From positions 5,146,001-5,210,000 of the forward strand of contig NZ_CP081943.1 in assembly GCF_020423045.1 (NCBI RefSeq): DNA of 64,000 nucleotides, read 5' to 3'. The position numbers and the translations under genes are program-made. How positions within the stretch are numbered: position 1 is the first letter of the stretch; every line of letters starts with the position of its first letter. The DNA comes from Pseudomonas sp. MM213. Its GTDB lineage: Bacteria; Pseudomonadota; Gammaproteobacteria; Pseudomonadales; Pseudomonadaceae. This document shows, in pieces, positions 48,609 through 59,998 of this stretch. The notes beneath the pieces were generated by a model. It did not search any database. It was not told where the DNA came from and worked only from the letters and a program-made list of their open reading frames with translations.

Positions 48609-50033
48609 ATGAAGTTGTCCATGCCGCGATTCGATCAAGCCCCTGTCTTGGTGGTCGGCGATGTCATGCTCGACCGTTACTGGCATGGTGGTACCTCACG
48701 GATTTCCCCTGAGGCGCCGGTACCCGTCGTCAAAGTCGAGCAAATCGAGGACCGCCCGGGCGGTGCCGCGAACGTTGCCCTGAACATTGCCGCCCTCGGC
48801 GCACCGGCCTCACTGGTCGGCGTGACCGGCGACGATGAAGCCGCCGACAGCCTGGCCAACAGCCTCAAGGGCGCTGGCGTACGGGCGTTGTTCCAGCGCA
48901 TCGCGCACCAGCCGACCATCGTCAAGCTGCGGGTCATGAGCCGTCACCAGCAACTGCTGCGTATCGACTTTGAAGAACCCTTCGCCACCGACGCGTTGGC
49001 GCTCAGCGAGCAAGTCGATGAACTGCTCGAAGGCATCAAGGTGCTGGTGCTGTCCGACTACGGCAAAGGCGCATTGAGAAATCATCAAGTGCTGATCCAG
49101 GCCGCCCGTGCCCGTGGCATTCCGGTGCTGGCCGATCCCAAGGGCAAGGATTTCTCGATCTACCGGGGTGCGAGCCTGATCACTCCGAACCTCAGCGAAT
49201 TCGAGACCATCGTCGGCGGTTGCGCCGATGAGCATGAACTCGTGAGCAAGGGCGCGCAGCTGATGCACGACCTCGACCTCGGCGCGTTGCTGGTGACCCG
49301 CGGCGAACACGGCATGACCCTGTTGCGCCCGGATCATCCGGCGTTGCACCTGCCGGCTCGGGCACGTGAAGTGTTCGACGTGACCGGTGCCGGCGATACC
49401 GTGATTTCCACCCTGGCGGCGGCGATTGCCGCGGGCGAGGAATTGCCTCACGCCGTGGCCCTGGCCAACCTGGCGGCAGGCATCGTTGTCGGCAAGCTCG
49501 GTACGGCGGCCATCAGTGCCCCGGAACTGCGTCGTGCCATCCAGCGTGAAGAAGGTTCCGAGCGCGGTGTTCTGGGTCTTGAGCAGTTGTTGCTGGCGGT
49601 CGACGATGCGCGTGCGCATAAAGAGAAGATCGTCTTCACCAATGGCTGCTTCGACATCCTGCACGCCGGCCACGTGACGTACCTCGAACAGGCGCGCGCT
49701 CAAGGCGATCGTCTGATCGTTGCGGTCAACGACGATGCTTCGGTCAGCCGCCTGAAAGGGCCGGGTCGTCCGATCAACAGCGTCGACCGTCGCATGGCGG
49801 TGCTGGCAGGTCTTGGTGCGGTGGATTGGGTGATCAGCTTCCCTGAAGGCACCCCGGAAAACCTGCTGCGCAAGGTCAAGCCGGACGTGCTGGTCAAGGG
49901 TGGGGACTACGGGATCGACCAAGTGGTCGGCGCTGACATCGTGACCGCCTACGGCGGGACCGTGAAAGTCTTGGGGCTGGTGGCAAACAGCTCGACTACC
50001 GCAATAGTCGAGAAAATCCGCAAGTCCGAGTGA
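48609..50033 (+). CDS. hldE: Bifunctional heptose-7-P kinase/heptose-1-P adenylyltransferase
   Basis: This is the 474-residue HldE (RfaE), which makes ADP-D-glycero-manno-heptose precursors for WaaC and WaaF. The N-terminal ribokinase-like domain has RPGGAANVALNIAALG and VFDVTGAGDTVISTL. The C-terminal nucleotidyltransferase domain starts near residue 342 with FTNGCFDILHAGH. I use the ATG of MKLSMPRFDQAP, which gives the usual length; a GTG four codons earlier is possible. A 33-bp perfect inverted repeat follows. Confidence 0.96.
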   Translation: MKLSMPRFDQAPVLVVGDVMLDRYWHGGTSRISPEAPVPVVKVEQIEDRPGGAANVALNIAALGAPASLVGVTGDDEAADSLANSLKGAGVRALFQRIAHQPTIVKLRVMSRHQQLLRIDFEEPFATDALALSEQVDELLEGIKVLVLSDYGKGALRNHQVLIQAARARGIPVLADPKGKDFSIYRGASLITPNLSEFETIVGGCADEHELVSKGAQLMHDLDLGALLVTRGEHGMTLLRPDHPALHLPARAREVFDVTGAGDTVISTLAAAIAAGEELPHAVALANLAAGIVVGKLGTAAISAPELRRAIQREEGSERGVLGLEQLLLAVDDARAHKEKIVFTNGCFDILHAGHVTYLEQARAQGDRLIVAVNDDASVSRLKGPGRPINSVDRRMAVLAGLGAVDWVISFPEGTPENLLRKVKPDVLVKGGDYGIDQVVGADIVTAYGGTVKVLGLVANSSTTAIVEKIRKSE

Positions 50034-50044
50034 CACCATAAGAG

Positions 50045-50131
50045 ATCGCAGCCTCGTTTCACTCGACAGCTCCTACATTGGAATGCGATTCCCTGTAGGA
50101 GCTGTCGAGTGAAACGAGGCTGCGATTTTTT
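50045..50131. terminator. 33-bp inverted repeat, terminator after hldE
   Basis: Arms 50045-50077 and 50094-50126 are perfect complements (ATCGCAGCCTCGTTTCACTC and so on) separated by 16 bases. A T-run follows on the plus strand. The outer part is unrelated to the REPs, but the inner part contains the CTCCTACA/TGTAGGAG ends seen in them. It lies between the convergent hldE and 50136 genes and could stop both transcripts. Confidence 0.8.
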
Positions 50132-50135
50132 GCTT

Positions 50136-51104
50136 TTAAGAACTGACCTTCTTGCGCGGCACAATCTTTTTCAGCAATTGCTTCGCCTTCCCGCGCAACC
50201 GCGCCAAACCGGAATCTTTCCCCGGCGGGTTCAAGCCTTGCTGGCGCACCCAATCCTTCCAGCGAATCCGCTCATCGCGCACCAGCCAGCCTTGCTGCTG
50301 GGCAAAGCTCTCTGCCAGATACAATCCGCGTGTGCTCGCCGGGTAAAGGTGATCCTTTTTCAGGGTATACAACTCGGCCATCGGCTGGCCGTCCTGCAAC
50401 GGCATCAGGTACAAGTCGGGGCGCTTGCGGTCGAGGCGGGCCACCAGTTGATCGCCCTCCAGTCGTTCGTCGACATGAAACAGGCTCAGGGATTTGGCTT
50501 CCTTGGGCACGTCCAGGCGCAAGTCATAGATCAGTTGCAGCGACGCGGTCGGCAGGTGCACGTAGGCGCGCGGTCGTTCGATCAACTGCAGGTTGGCGCA
50601 GCGCACCGGCCGCGCCGAGCCGGATAGCGGCGTCAATCGAAACGGCAACGCCTCGCGATAGTGCAGCGCGGCGGAGTAGGGCGCTGGTAACCAGGTGTCG
50701 TTGAAACGCCCGCCGAGCCAGCCTTCCGGCGTTTCCAGCAGGCACTCTTCGGCAATTTCCTGGATGGCGGTGTGCAGCGGCAGGTTCAGTTCGTGGGCCG
50801 GCACGTAACCGGAGATCAGCTTGAGCACCACGTCGCCACGGTCTTGCCGACGCTGACGTACCAACACCCAGTAATCGCGGTTCTGCCAATGCAGGGTCAG
50901 GCGCACCGAAACCCCGAGATTGGCCAGCTCCACGGCGAACCGTTCGCTGTCAGCCACTGTCACCGGACGGCGACGTTGCAACGTCTGGGAAAAATTCAGC
51001 GGCATCCCGACGCTTTGATAACTCAGGCCTTCGGGAGTCGCTTCGACGAATAACGGCAGGGTCTTGAAGTTGCTCGGGTTCTTTCTAATGAGCGTACGCG
51101 GCAT
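50136..51104 (-). CDS. Conserved protein with Nudix-like motif
   Basis: This is a 322-residue protein whose family I know only as conserved in Pseudomonas. It contains a Nudix-like signature: G99-x5-E105 followed, two residues later than standard, by QEIAEECLL (E116, E119, E120). The arginine of the usual REUxEE is a glutamine. This could be a divergent Nudix hydrolase or a non-catalytic relative. The C-terminus is strongly basic (GLARLRGKAKQLLKKIVP), which suggests contact with nucleic acid or membrane. There are no membrane spans. It is 33 bp from the aldo/keto reductase gene in the same direction. Confidence 0.62.
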   Translation of the reverse strand: MPRTLIRKNPSNFKTLPLFVEATPEGLSYQSVGMPLNFSQTLQRRRPVTVADSERFAVELANLGVSVRLTLHWQNRDYWVLVRQRRQDRGDVVLKLISGYVPAHELNLPLHTAIQEIAEECLLETPEGWLGGRFNDTWLPAPYSAALHYREALPFRLTPLSGSARPVRCANLQLIERPRAYVHLPTASLQLIYDLRLDVPKEAKSLSLFHVDERLEGDQLVARLDRKRPDLYLMPLQDGQPMAELYTLKKDHLYPASTRGLYLAESFAQQQGWLVRDERIRWKDWVRQQGLNPPGKDSGLARLRGKAKQLLKKIVPRKKVSS

Positions 51105-51137
51105 GTCGGCTCCTGCTTAAGGCCGCGTGGGGCGGCA

Positions 51138-51950
51138 TCAGTTGCTACGTAGGACCTGGGCAACGGTCGCGACGTTGTGGGCGAGGTGCAGCGGATTGAT
51201 GGTCCCGACAATAGCACTGGCCACCCCCGGATGTTCAAACAACAACTCGAAACTGGCGCGCACCGGATCCACGCCTGGACTCAGGCAGACGTGACCGCTG
51301 GCGAGGGCTTTTTTGACCAGGATGGCTTTGCCGTGATCAGCAGCATAGTCAATGACCGGCTTCTCGTTCCGTTCGTTCAGATTGTAGGTGACCATCGCGC
51401 AATCACCTTGTTCCAGAGCCTTCAAACCGCCTTCTACGGTTTTGCCGGAGAAACCATAGCCACGAATCTTGCCTTCGGCCTTGAGCGCGGCGAGGGTTGC
51501 GTAGACTTCGCTGTCGTTGAGGATCGCCAGGTCGTTGCCGTCGGAGTGCACCAGCACCAGATCGATAAAATCGGTTTCCAGACGTTGCAGGCTGCGTTCC
51601 ACCGAGAGCCGGGTATGCGCGGCGCTGAAATCGTGGCGGGACAGGCCGTCGGCAAATTCTTCGCCGACCTTGCTGACGATCACCCAGTCCTGGCGTTGAC
51701 CGCGTAACAACGGGCCGAGTCGTTCTTCACTGCGGCCATAGGCCGGGGCGGTGTCGATCAGGTTGATGCCCAGGTCGCGCGTGAGTTTGAGCAGCATGCG
51801 CGCTTCGTCATCGTCGGGGATCTGGAAGCCGTTGGGGTATTTCACGCCTTGATCGCGACCGAGTTTGACGGTGCCCAAACCCAGGGGCGAAACCATCAGG
51901 CCGGTGCTGCCCAGCGGGCGATGCAAGTCGTGCAGGGTCGGTTGGCTCAT
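51138..51950 (-). CDS. Aldo/keto reductase
   Basis: This is a 270-residue NAD(P)H-dependent oxidoreductase with a TIM-barrel fold. The catalytic tetrad is visible as Asp and Tyr in DTAPAYGRSEERLG, Lys in VIVSKVGEEF and His in DLVLVHSDGND. The substrate is unknown. It overlaps the FAD oxidoreductase gene by four bases, so the two are co-translated. Its positional equivalent in P. aeruginosa is PA4992. Confidence 0.9.
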   Translation of the reverse strand: MSQPTLHDLHRPLGSTGLMVSPLGLGTVKLGRDQGVKYPNGFQIPDDDEARMLLKLTRDLGINLIDTAPAYGRSEERLGPLLRGQRQDWVIVSKVGEEFADGLSRHDFSAAHTRLSVERSLQRLETDFIDLVLVHSDGNDLAILNDSEVYATLAALKAEGKIRGYGFSGKTVEGGLKALEQGDCAMVTYNLNERNEKPVIDYAADHGKAILVKKALASGHVCLSPGVDPVRASFELLFEHPGVASAIVGTINPLHLAHNVATVAQVLRSN

Positions 51951-53122
51951 GGCAGCAGTTGCTCCCAGGCCGGGACGCCCATCGGCGGCTTCGGCAACTC
52001 GGGCAGCGGCGCGGGATGGCTTGGCTGGATGCCGTCACGTTGCAATGAGCTGATGACGCGGTCGGCAAAGTCCGGCGCCAGCGCCAGTTTGGTCGGCCAG
52101 CCGACCAGCAAACGGCCTTCTTCGGCAAGGAAGGCGTTGTCGGGGCGCGTCAGGCCCGATTGCAGCGGCTCGGCGCGGTCCACGCGCAAGGTCGCCCATT
52201 GCGCGGTACTCAAGTCGATCCATGGCAGCAACTGGCCGAGTTCTTTTTGCGCGGTGGCAATTTGCTCGGCGGGTTCGCGGGCAACCCCTTCGGCCTCGGC
52301 GATATCGCCACCCAGGTACCAGACCCATTGGCCATCGGCGGCCGGATGGGTGGTCACGGTGATGCGCGGCTTGGTGCCGCCACCCAGGCAATGGGCGTAC
52401 AGCGGTTTGAGGCCGGGGCCTTTGGCGATGATCATGTGCAGCGGTCGACGTTGCATGGCGGGCTTGGTCAGCCCCAGTGCTTCGAGTAGCGCTGCCGTCC
52501 CGGCACCGGCACTCAAGATGATGCGTTGGGCGCGGATTTCACGCTCGTCGACCTTCAGGCCGACCAGAACGCCAGCGTCCAGCAACGGCTCGATCGTTTT
52601 CCCGGCGAGCAAGCCGTCACCGGCCAGGTCGGCGAGGCGCTGAATCAGGCTCGGCACGTCGATCACCAGTTCTGCCAGGCGATAGACCTTGCCCTTGAAG
52701 CGCTTGTCTTGCAGGGCGGGTGGCAATTGGTCGCCCTTGACCTGATCGACGCGGCCGCGCACGGCTTTGCTGGCGAAGAAGCTGGTGAGGTTGCCGGCGA
52801 TCGTGCCGGGGGACCAGAGGTAATGGGCTTCGGACAACAGGCGCACACCGGACAAATCCAGTTCACCGTCACCGGCCAGGGCTTCACGCCAGCGGCGCGG
52901 CATGTCGGCGATGGCTTCCGAGGCGCCGGTCAGGGCGCCATGCAGCGCGTACTTGGCGCCGCCGTGGATGATGCCTTGGGACTTCAGGCTCTGCCCGCCA
53001 CCGAGGGTGGCGCTTTCCACCAACACGGTCGAAAAACCCTGGCGGCGCAGGCGCGCGTTCAGCCAGAGGCCGGCGACACCAGCGCCGACAATCAAAACGT
53101 CGGTGGAAATAACGGATGGCAT
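51947..53122 (-). CDS. FAD-dependent oxidoreductase, DAO family
   Basis: This is a 391-residue flavoprotein. The dinucleotide motif is LIVGAGVAGLWLNARLRRQG at residues 10-29. GGGQSLKSQGIIHGGAKYAL and ILSAGAGTAALLEALGL are typical of D-amino-acid-oxidase/glycerol-3-phosphate-dehydrogenase relatives. The substrate is not known. It forms an operon with the aldo/keto reductase. GAGGTCGCTGC precedes the ATG, giving a reasonable ribosome binding site. Confidence 0.9.
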   Translation of the reverse strand: MPSVISTDVLIVGAGVAGLWLNARLRRQGFSTVLVESATLGGGQSLKSQGIIHGGAKYALHGALTGASEAIADMPRRWREALAGDGELDLSGVRLLSEAHYLWSPGTIAGNLTSFFASKAVRGRVDQVKGDQLPPALQDKRFKGKVYRLAELVIDVPSLIQRLADLAGDGLLAGKTIEPLLDAGVLVGLKVDEREIRAQRIILSAGAGTAALLEALGLTKPAMQRRPLHMIIAKGPGLKPLYAHCLGGGTKPRITVTTHPAADGQWVWYLGGDIAEAEGVAREPAEQIATAQKELGQLLPWIDLSTAQWATLRVDRAEPLQSGLTRPDNAFLAEEGRLLVGWPTKLALAPDFADRVISSLQRDGIQPSHPAPLPELPKPPMGVPAWEQLLP

Positions 53123-53215
53123 GCAGCGACCTCAGTGTTCAAGACGAGGGCGCAGTATACAGACTCGAAGAATGGAGGTTTTGCTGGCAATCAATCCATA
53201 GCCAGACACAAATCC

Positions 53216-53305
53216 TGTGGGAGTGAGCCTGCTCGCGATGAGGGCGGTACATTCAGCGGAGATGTTGGCTGACATACCGCAATCGCGAGCAGGCTCGCCC
53301 CTACA
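53216..53305. repeat. REPIN between FAD oxidoreductase and SMR genes
   Basis: The inverted halves are GTGGGAGTGAGCCTGCTCGC and GCGAGCAGGCTCGCCCCTAC, about 45 bp apart. They are of the CTGCTCGCGA subtype. Confidence 0.82.
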
Positions 53306-53324
53306 ATGGATTGTGTTTCAGGTC

Positions 53325-53657
53325 TTAGTGGCCGGCGGTTTTGGAGAAGAGCTGGATGACCACAACGCCAAGCACGATGAGCGCCATCCCGAGCATCGCC
53401 GGTACATCCAGCTTCTGCCCGTAGATAAACAGCGCCGCGACGCTGACCATCACGATCCCCATGCCGGCCCACACCGCGTACGCCACACCCACCGGCACGC
53501 TGCGCACCACCAGCGTCAGCATCCAGAAGGCAATGCCATAACCGACGATCACCAGAATCAGCGGCAACGGTGTGCTGAAGCCTTTGACCGCTTTCATCGA
53601 AACAGTGGCGATCACTTCGGCGCAGATGGCGATGGCCAGGTAGTAGTAAGCGGTCAT
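53325..53657 (-). CDS. Small multidrug resistance (SMR) exporter
   Basis: This is a 110-residue protein with four membrane helices, the standard SMR length. The conserved glutamate that couples drug and proton movement is E14 in AIAICAEVIATVSMKAV. YAVWAGMGIVMVSVAALFI and LIVLGVVVIQLFS are the later helices. YAVWAG favours the EmrE-like drug exporters over the SugE/Gdx guanidinium group, but sequence alone does not settle this. It is read divergently from the LysR gene, which may regulate it. PA4990 is the positional equivalent. Confidence 0.92.
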   Translation of the reverse strand: MTAYYYLAIAICAEVIATVSMKAVKGFSTPLPLILVIVGYGIAFWMLTLVVRSVPVGVAYAVWAGMGIVMVSVAALFIYGQKLDVPAMLGMALIVLGVVVIQLFSKTAGH

Positions 53658-53759
53658 GGGTGCATCCTCGTGTGAAGTGTTGCTTTATGAGGTCGGCATT
53701 TTAGAGGTTGCTCAGATGGGGTAAAGTCATTACCTATCTGTGCGGGAGATGGGTTAGCC

Positions 53760-54680
53760 ATGAACATTCAATGGAATCTGGAGCAGTTGCGTTTGTTCGT
53801 CAGCGTTGCCGAGCAGCGATCGTTTTCCGCTGTGGCGCGGGACCAGCGCAAGGCGCAGTCGGCGGTCAGCAGTTCGATAGCGCTGTTGGAAGAAGACCTG
53901 GGTGTGAGCCTGTTCGACCGCAGCAGCGGCCGGCAGCCCAAACTCACTGAGGCCGGCAATGCGTTGCTGGATGAGGCGCGGGAAGTGCTGCGTCAATGCG
54001 AGCGCCTGAATGGTCGGGCGCTGGCAATGACGCGCGGGCAGGAAGCTCGCCTGCGCGTGGCTCAGGATGAGGCGATGCCGTATCAGCCGATCATTGAAAG
54101 TTTCGAAGCCCTGGCGAAACAGTTTCCCAGCCTTGAAGTGCAATTGACCAGTGCTGCCCAGGGCGATGTGGCGCGCAAACTGGTGGAGCGTCGGGCCGAT
54201 CTCGGTTTGTTGTTTTATCACGATCAGATTCCCGAGGCGCTCGAACGGCGAGTGCTGGGCAGCGTCGAAATGGTCACGGTGTGCGGCGTCGGGCATCCAT
54301 TGGCAACGCAGGCTCCGGTCGATTGTCAGCAACTGGCGCAGCATCGGCAGTTGCTGATGTCGACCCAGTCCAGCGTGTATCCCGGCAGCGAGCCGGCCAG
54401 CCCGCAGGTCTGGCGGGCCGACAGTTTCTACGTGATGGCCGAATGGCTGGTGCGTGGCCTCGGCTGGGCCTGGTTGCCACGGCACGTGGTGCAGTATCCG
54501 GCGTATCAGGGGTTGATGGTCGAACTGGCCAGCGAATGGACGCCGCCGGCGTTGGTGGTGGAGCTGGTCTGGCGCCGCGATGAACCGCTCGGCCCGGCGG
54601 CCCGTTGGCTGGCGGAACGTTTTGCCGTGCACTTGCAGGCGATCGGCGAAAAAACCGATAAACTCCGCCGCCATGAATAG
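53760..54680 (+). CDS. LysR-family transcriptional regulator
   Basis: This is a 306-residue LysR regulator. The N-terminal helix-turn-helix reads LEQLRLFVSVAEQRSFSAVA and then QSAVSSSIALLEEDLGVSLF. The rest is the periplasmic-binding-protein-like effector domain. It lies divergent from the SMR gene with about 100 bp between the starts, the usual arrangement for a LysR protein and its target. Its effector is unknown. The waaA start lies 8 bp inside its stop region. Confidence 0.92.
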   Translation: MNIQWNLEQLRLFVSVAEQRSFSAVARDQRKAQSAVSSSIALLEEDLGVSLFDRSSGRQPKLTEAGNALLDEAREVLRQCERLNGRALAMTRGQEARLRVAQDEAMPYQPIIESFEALAKQFPSLEVQLTSAAQGDVARKLVERRADLGLLFYHDQIPEALERRVLGSVEMVTVCGVGHPLATQAPVDCQQLAQHRQLLMSTQSSVYPGSEPASPQVWRADSFYVMAEWLVRGLGWAWLPRHVVQYPAYQGLMVELASEWTPPALVVELVWRRDEPLGPAARWLAERFAVHLQAIGEKTDKLRRHE

Positions 54681-55950
54681 AACTCTCTACACCGCGCTGT
54701 TTTACCTGGGGCTGCCACTGGTAGCGATTCGGCTGTGGCTGCGCTCGCGCAAGGCCCCGGCGTATGCCAAACGCATCGGCGAGCGTTTCTCCTTCGGGCT
54801 GCCGGCGATGAAGCCGGGCGGCATCTGGGTGCACGCGGTGTCCGTGGGCGAAAGCATTGCCGCAGCGCCGATGATTCGCGCGTTGCTGCAACGTTATCCC
54901 GCACTGCCGATCACCGTGACCTGCATGACGCCGACGGGCTCCGAACGCATCCACGCCTTGTTCGCCAACGAGCCGCGCATCCAGCACTGCTATTTGCCTT
55001 ACGACTTGCCATGCGCGGCGGCGCGGTTTCTTGATCGGGTCCGGCCAACTCTGGCGGTGATCATGGAAACCGAACTCTGGCCAAACCACATACACCAATG
55101 CGCCAAACGCGGGATTCCTGTGGCGCTGGCCAACGCACGATTGTCCGAGCGTTCCGCCAAAGGCTATGGCCGCTTCGGTAAATTGACTCAGCCGATGCTC
55201 GCCGAAATGAGCCTGTTCGCCGTGCAGACCGAAGCCGAGGCCCAGCGCTTCCGCGATTTGGGCGCCCGTGCGGAAACGGTTGAGGTGACCGGTTCGATCA
55301 AGTTCGACCTGACCATCGACCCGCAACTGCTTCAGCGTGCGACCGAGTTGCGTGGGCAATGGCGGGCGCAGGAGCGTCCGGTGTGGATCGCCGCCAGCAC
55401 TCACGACGGTGAAGACGAAGTGGTGCTGGCGGCGCATCGTCAACTGCTCGACAGTCATCCTGATACGTTGCTGATTCTGGTGCCGCGTCATCCGGAGCGT
55501 TTCAACGCGGTGTTCGAGCTTTGCAGGCAACAGGGCTTCGCCACGGTGCGTCGTTCCTCCGGCGAACCGGTCACCGCCGATACGTCGGTGTTGCTCGGCG
55601 ACACCATGGGCGAGTTGCTGTTTTTGTATGCCCTGGCCGACAGCGCTTTTGTCGGCGGCAGTCTGGTGCCGAACGGTGGCCATAACTTGCTGGAACCCGC
55701 CGCGCTGGCGAAACCGGTGCTGAGTGGGCCGCACCTGTTCAACTTCCTCGAAATCGCCGCGCAGTTGCGCAGCGCCGGGGCATTGCAGGAAGTGGAAGAT
55801 GCCGAGGGGCTGGCGCTGGCGGTGCAGCGACTGTTCGAATTGCCGCGCGATGCGCAGCGAATGGCAGACGCGGGGCTGAAAGTGATGCGCACCAATCAGG
55901 GCGCGTTGCAGCGGTTGCTGGATGGGTTGGATCGATTGATCAATCGCTGA
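54673..55950 (+). CDS. waaA: Kdo transferase WaaA
   Basis: This is a 425-residue GT30 enzyme that adds Kdo residues to lipid IVA at the inner membrane. I start it at MNRTLYTALFYLG, which overlaps the LysR stop by 8 bp; the longer frame only repeats LysR sequence. The N-terminal segment is a membrane anchor. The acceptor half has GIWVHAVSVGESIAAAPMI and CMTPTGSERI. The donor half has GGSLVPNGGHNLLEPAALA. It is separated from the core cluster, as in P. aeruginosa (PA4988). Confidence 0.95.
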   Translation: MNRTLYTALFYLGLPLVAIRLWLRSRKAPAYAKRIGERFSFGLPAMKPGGIWVHAVSVGESIAAAPMIRALLQRYPALPITVTCMTPTGSERIHALFANEPRIQHCYLPYDLPCAAARFLDRVRPTLAVIMETELWPNHIHQCAKRGIPVALANARLSERSAKGYGRFGKLTQPMLAEMSLFAVQTEAEAQRFRDLGARAETVEVTGSIKFDLTIDPQLLQRATELRGQWRAQERPVWIAASTHDGEDEVVLAAHRQLLDSHPDTLLILVPRHPERFNAVFELCRQQGFATVRRSSGEPVTADTSVLLGDTMGELLFLYALADSAFVGGSLVPNGGHNLLEPAALAKPVLSGPHLFNFLEIAAQLRSAGALQEVEDAEGLALAVQRLFELPRDAQRMADAGLKVMRTNQGALQRLLDGLDRLINR

Positions 55951-55952
55951 CC

Positions 55953-56020
55953 TGTAGGAGCCAGGCTTGCCGGCGAAGACTTCCTTGAAATCGCCTTCGC
56001 CGGCAAGCCTGGCTCCTACG
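55953..56020. repeat. REPIN between waaA and tolC homologue
   Basis: The inverted halves are GTAGGAGCCAGGCTTGCCGG and CCGGCAAGCCTGGCTCCTAC around a short spacer. It sits between convergent genes. A further REP half (GTAGGAGCCGG, 56062) runs up to the stop of the next gene. Confidence 0.85.
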
Positions 56021-56076
56021 GGTTTTGCGTGAACCCAGAAGCGCCGTCACCCCACGAATCTGTAGGAGCCGGTTTA

Positions 56077-57516
56077 TTACTGCCCCGGTTTTGCCTTTAA
56101 CTGCTCAGCCGCAGCCTTGGCCAGGTCCGGTGGCAGGAAGTCCTTGTCCGGGTTGTAGTCAGCCTTGAGATAGCGCTTGAGGTCCTGCAAATCCCCCGGG
56201 TTCAGCGTGCCGGCGGCCTGCTTCAGGCGCAGGTTGTCGAGGATGTAGTCGTAGCGGGTGTTGTTGTAATTGCGCACCGAGGTGTACAGCTGACGCTGCG
56301 CGTCGAGCACATCGACGATGTTGCGCGTGCCCACCTGATAACCGATTTCGGTCGCTTCCACCGCGCTCTGGTTGGAGATGATCGACTGCTTGCGCGCCTG
56401 CACCTGCTCGACATCGGTGTTCACCGCGCGGTGCAGGTTGCGGGTGTTTTCCACCACTTGCCGACGCAGGCCTTCACGCTGTTGTTCGGTCTGATCCAGG
56501 CGTGAGTACGACTCGCGAACCTGCGAGCTGGTCAGCCCGCCGCTGTAGATCGGGATGTTCAATTGCAGCGCCAGCGTGCGTTGCTCGACGGGGCCACCAT
56601 ACGGCTGGCCGAAGCCGTTCGGGTTGCTGAAGCCCAAGGCATCGTTATCGCCTTTCTCATACTTGGCCACCGCATCCACCGTCGGTGCGTGGCCGGCCTT
56701 GCGCTGCTTCAGGGTTTCTTCGGCGGCGCTGACCGCGTAGTTGCTGGCCAGCAGGTTCAGGTTCTGTTTGGCGGCGGTGTCGACCCAGGCCTTGGCGTCG
56801 TTCGGTGCCGGCGGCAGGATCGGCAAGGTGTGGACGATGCCCTGAATCGAGTTGTACTGACGGTTGGTCAGGGTGATCAACGCTTCAAACGCATCATCCA
56901 CCTGACGCTGCGCAACGATCCGGTTGGCCCGTGCGGTGTCGTAACTGGCTTGCGATTGCAGCACGTCGGTCTTGTCCGACAGGCCGACATCGAAGCGTTC
57001 GTTGGACTGGTCGAGCTGACGCTTGAATGCCGCTTCCTCAGCCTTGGTCGAGGCCAGGTTGTCCTGGCTGCGCAGCACGTTGAAGTAGTCCTCGGCGGTT
57101 TGCAGGATCAGGTTTTGCTCGGTCGCCGAGAGTTGCAGGGCGGCTTGCTCATTGACGTCCTTGGCGGCCTGGTACTGGAACCAGCGATCGGCACGAAACA
57201 AAGGCTGAGCCAACGTTGCCTGATAGGAATTGGCGCTACGGTTGGCAACGGACGACGGTTGATCGATATCGGTGCGCACGTTGGCCAACTGGGCGCCACC
57301 GGAAATATTCGGCAGCAAGCCGGCGCGCGCCTGGGGCACGACTTCTTTCTGCGCGCCGTATTGGGCGCGGGCGGCGGCCAGGTCGGCGTTGTTGTCCACC
57401 GCTTCCTGGTAGACGCTGACCAGATCGGTCTTGGTCGATAAGGGCGCTTCTGCTGCCCAGGCCATTCCATTGGAAGCACAAGACACGGCAAGGGCCAGTG
57501 AGAGTTTGCGCAGCAT
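56077..57516 (-). CDS. TolC-family outer membrane efflux channel
   Basis: This is a 479-residue outer membrane factor. I start it at MLRKLSLALAVSC, a signal peptide cleaved near MAWAAEAPL; AGGGATGG lies before it. Two repeats of long helices follow, with NISGGAQLANVR and PIYSGGLTSSQVRESYSRL typical of TolC. VGTRNIVDVLDAQRQLY is the conserved end of the second repeat. It serves type I secretion or drug efflux. The positional equivalent is PA4974 (OpmH), and the gene stands alone here. Confidence 0.92.
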   Translation of the reverse strand: MLRKLSLALAVSCASNGMAWAAEAPLSTKTDLVSVYQEAVDNNADLAAARAQYGAQKEVVPQARAGLLPNISGGAQLANVRTDIDQPSSVANRSANSYQATLAQPLFRADRWFQYQAAKDVNEQAALQLSATEQNLILQTAEDYFNVLRSQDNLASTKAEEAAFKRQLDQSNERFDVGLSDKTDVLQSQASYDTARANRIVAQRQVDDAFEALITLTNRQYNSIQGIVHTLPILPPAPNDAKAWVDTAAKQNLNLLASNYAVSAAEETLKQRKAGHAPTVDAVAKYEKGDNDALGFSNPNGFGQPYGGPVEQRTLALQLNIPIYSGGLTSSQVRESYSRLDQTEQQREGLRRQVVENTRNLHRAVNTDVEQVQARKQSIISNQSAVEATEIGYQVGTRNIVDVLDAQRQLYTSVRNYNNTRYDYILDNLRLKQAAGTLNPGDLQDLKRYLKADYNPDKDFLPPDLAKAAAEQLKAKPGQ

Positions 57517-57674
57517 GAGGCCATCCCTAAAAATTACACTGATAATTTGAGCGCCAAAGGTACGGCGCAGCCCACTCAGCGTCAATGCGCGACATGGCCG
57601 TTGCGAGTGTAGTTGCGCATACGTGCGGCAACAATCGTCTGATTGCGCCATTCATCATGGTGTTTACTGCGGTG

Positions 57675-57704
57675 TTGGCGTTCTTTGTCAGTTGTGTCTA
57701 GACT
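57675..57704 (+). promoter_or_regulatory. Likely sigma70 promoter of thiC
   Basis: TTGGCG (57675-57680) and TAGACT (57699-57704) are 18 bp apart. Transcription would start about 57711, just before the riboswitch. Confidence 0.45.
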
Positions 57705-57715
57705 GGCCGGGTTCT

Positions 57716-59867
<2,152 letters not shown>

Positions 59868-59902
59868 TCTGACCTGAAAGGGTGGGGCCTGCACAGGCCC
59901 CA

Positions 59903-59955
59903 TCGCCAGCAGGCTGGCTCCCACATTTCCCCTGTGGGAGCCAGCCTGCTGGCGA
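59903..59955. repeat. 23-bp inverted repeat (REPIN) between thiC and cytX
   Basis: The arms TCGCCAGCAGGCTGGCTCCC and complement are perfect over 23 bases with a 7-base loop. Lying between two genes that probably share a transcript, it may act as an attenuating or stabilising hairpin. Confidence 0.82.
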
Positions 59956-59998
59956 TAGCGATCCACACAACAACAAATGTTCCTCTGAGATAACACCC

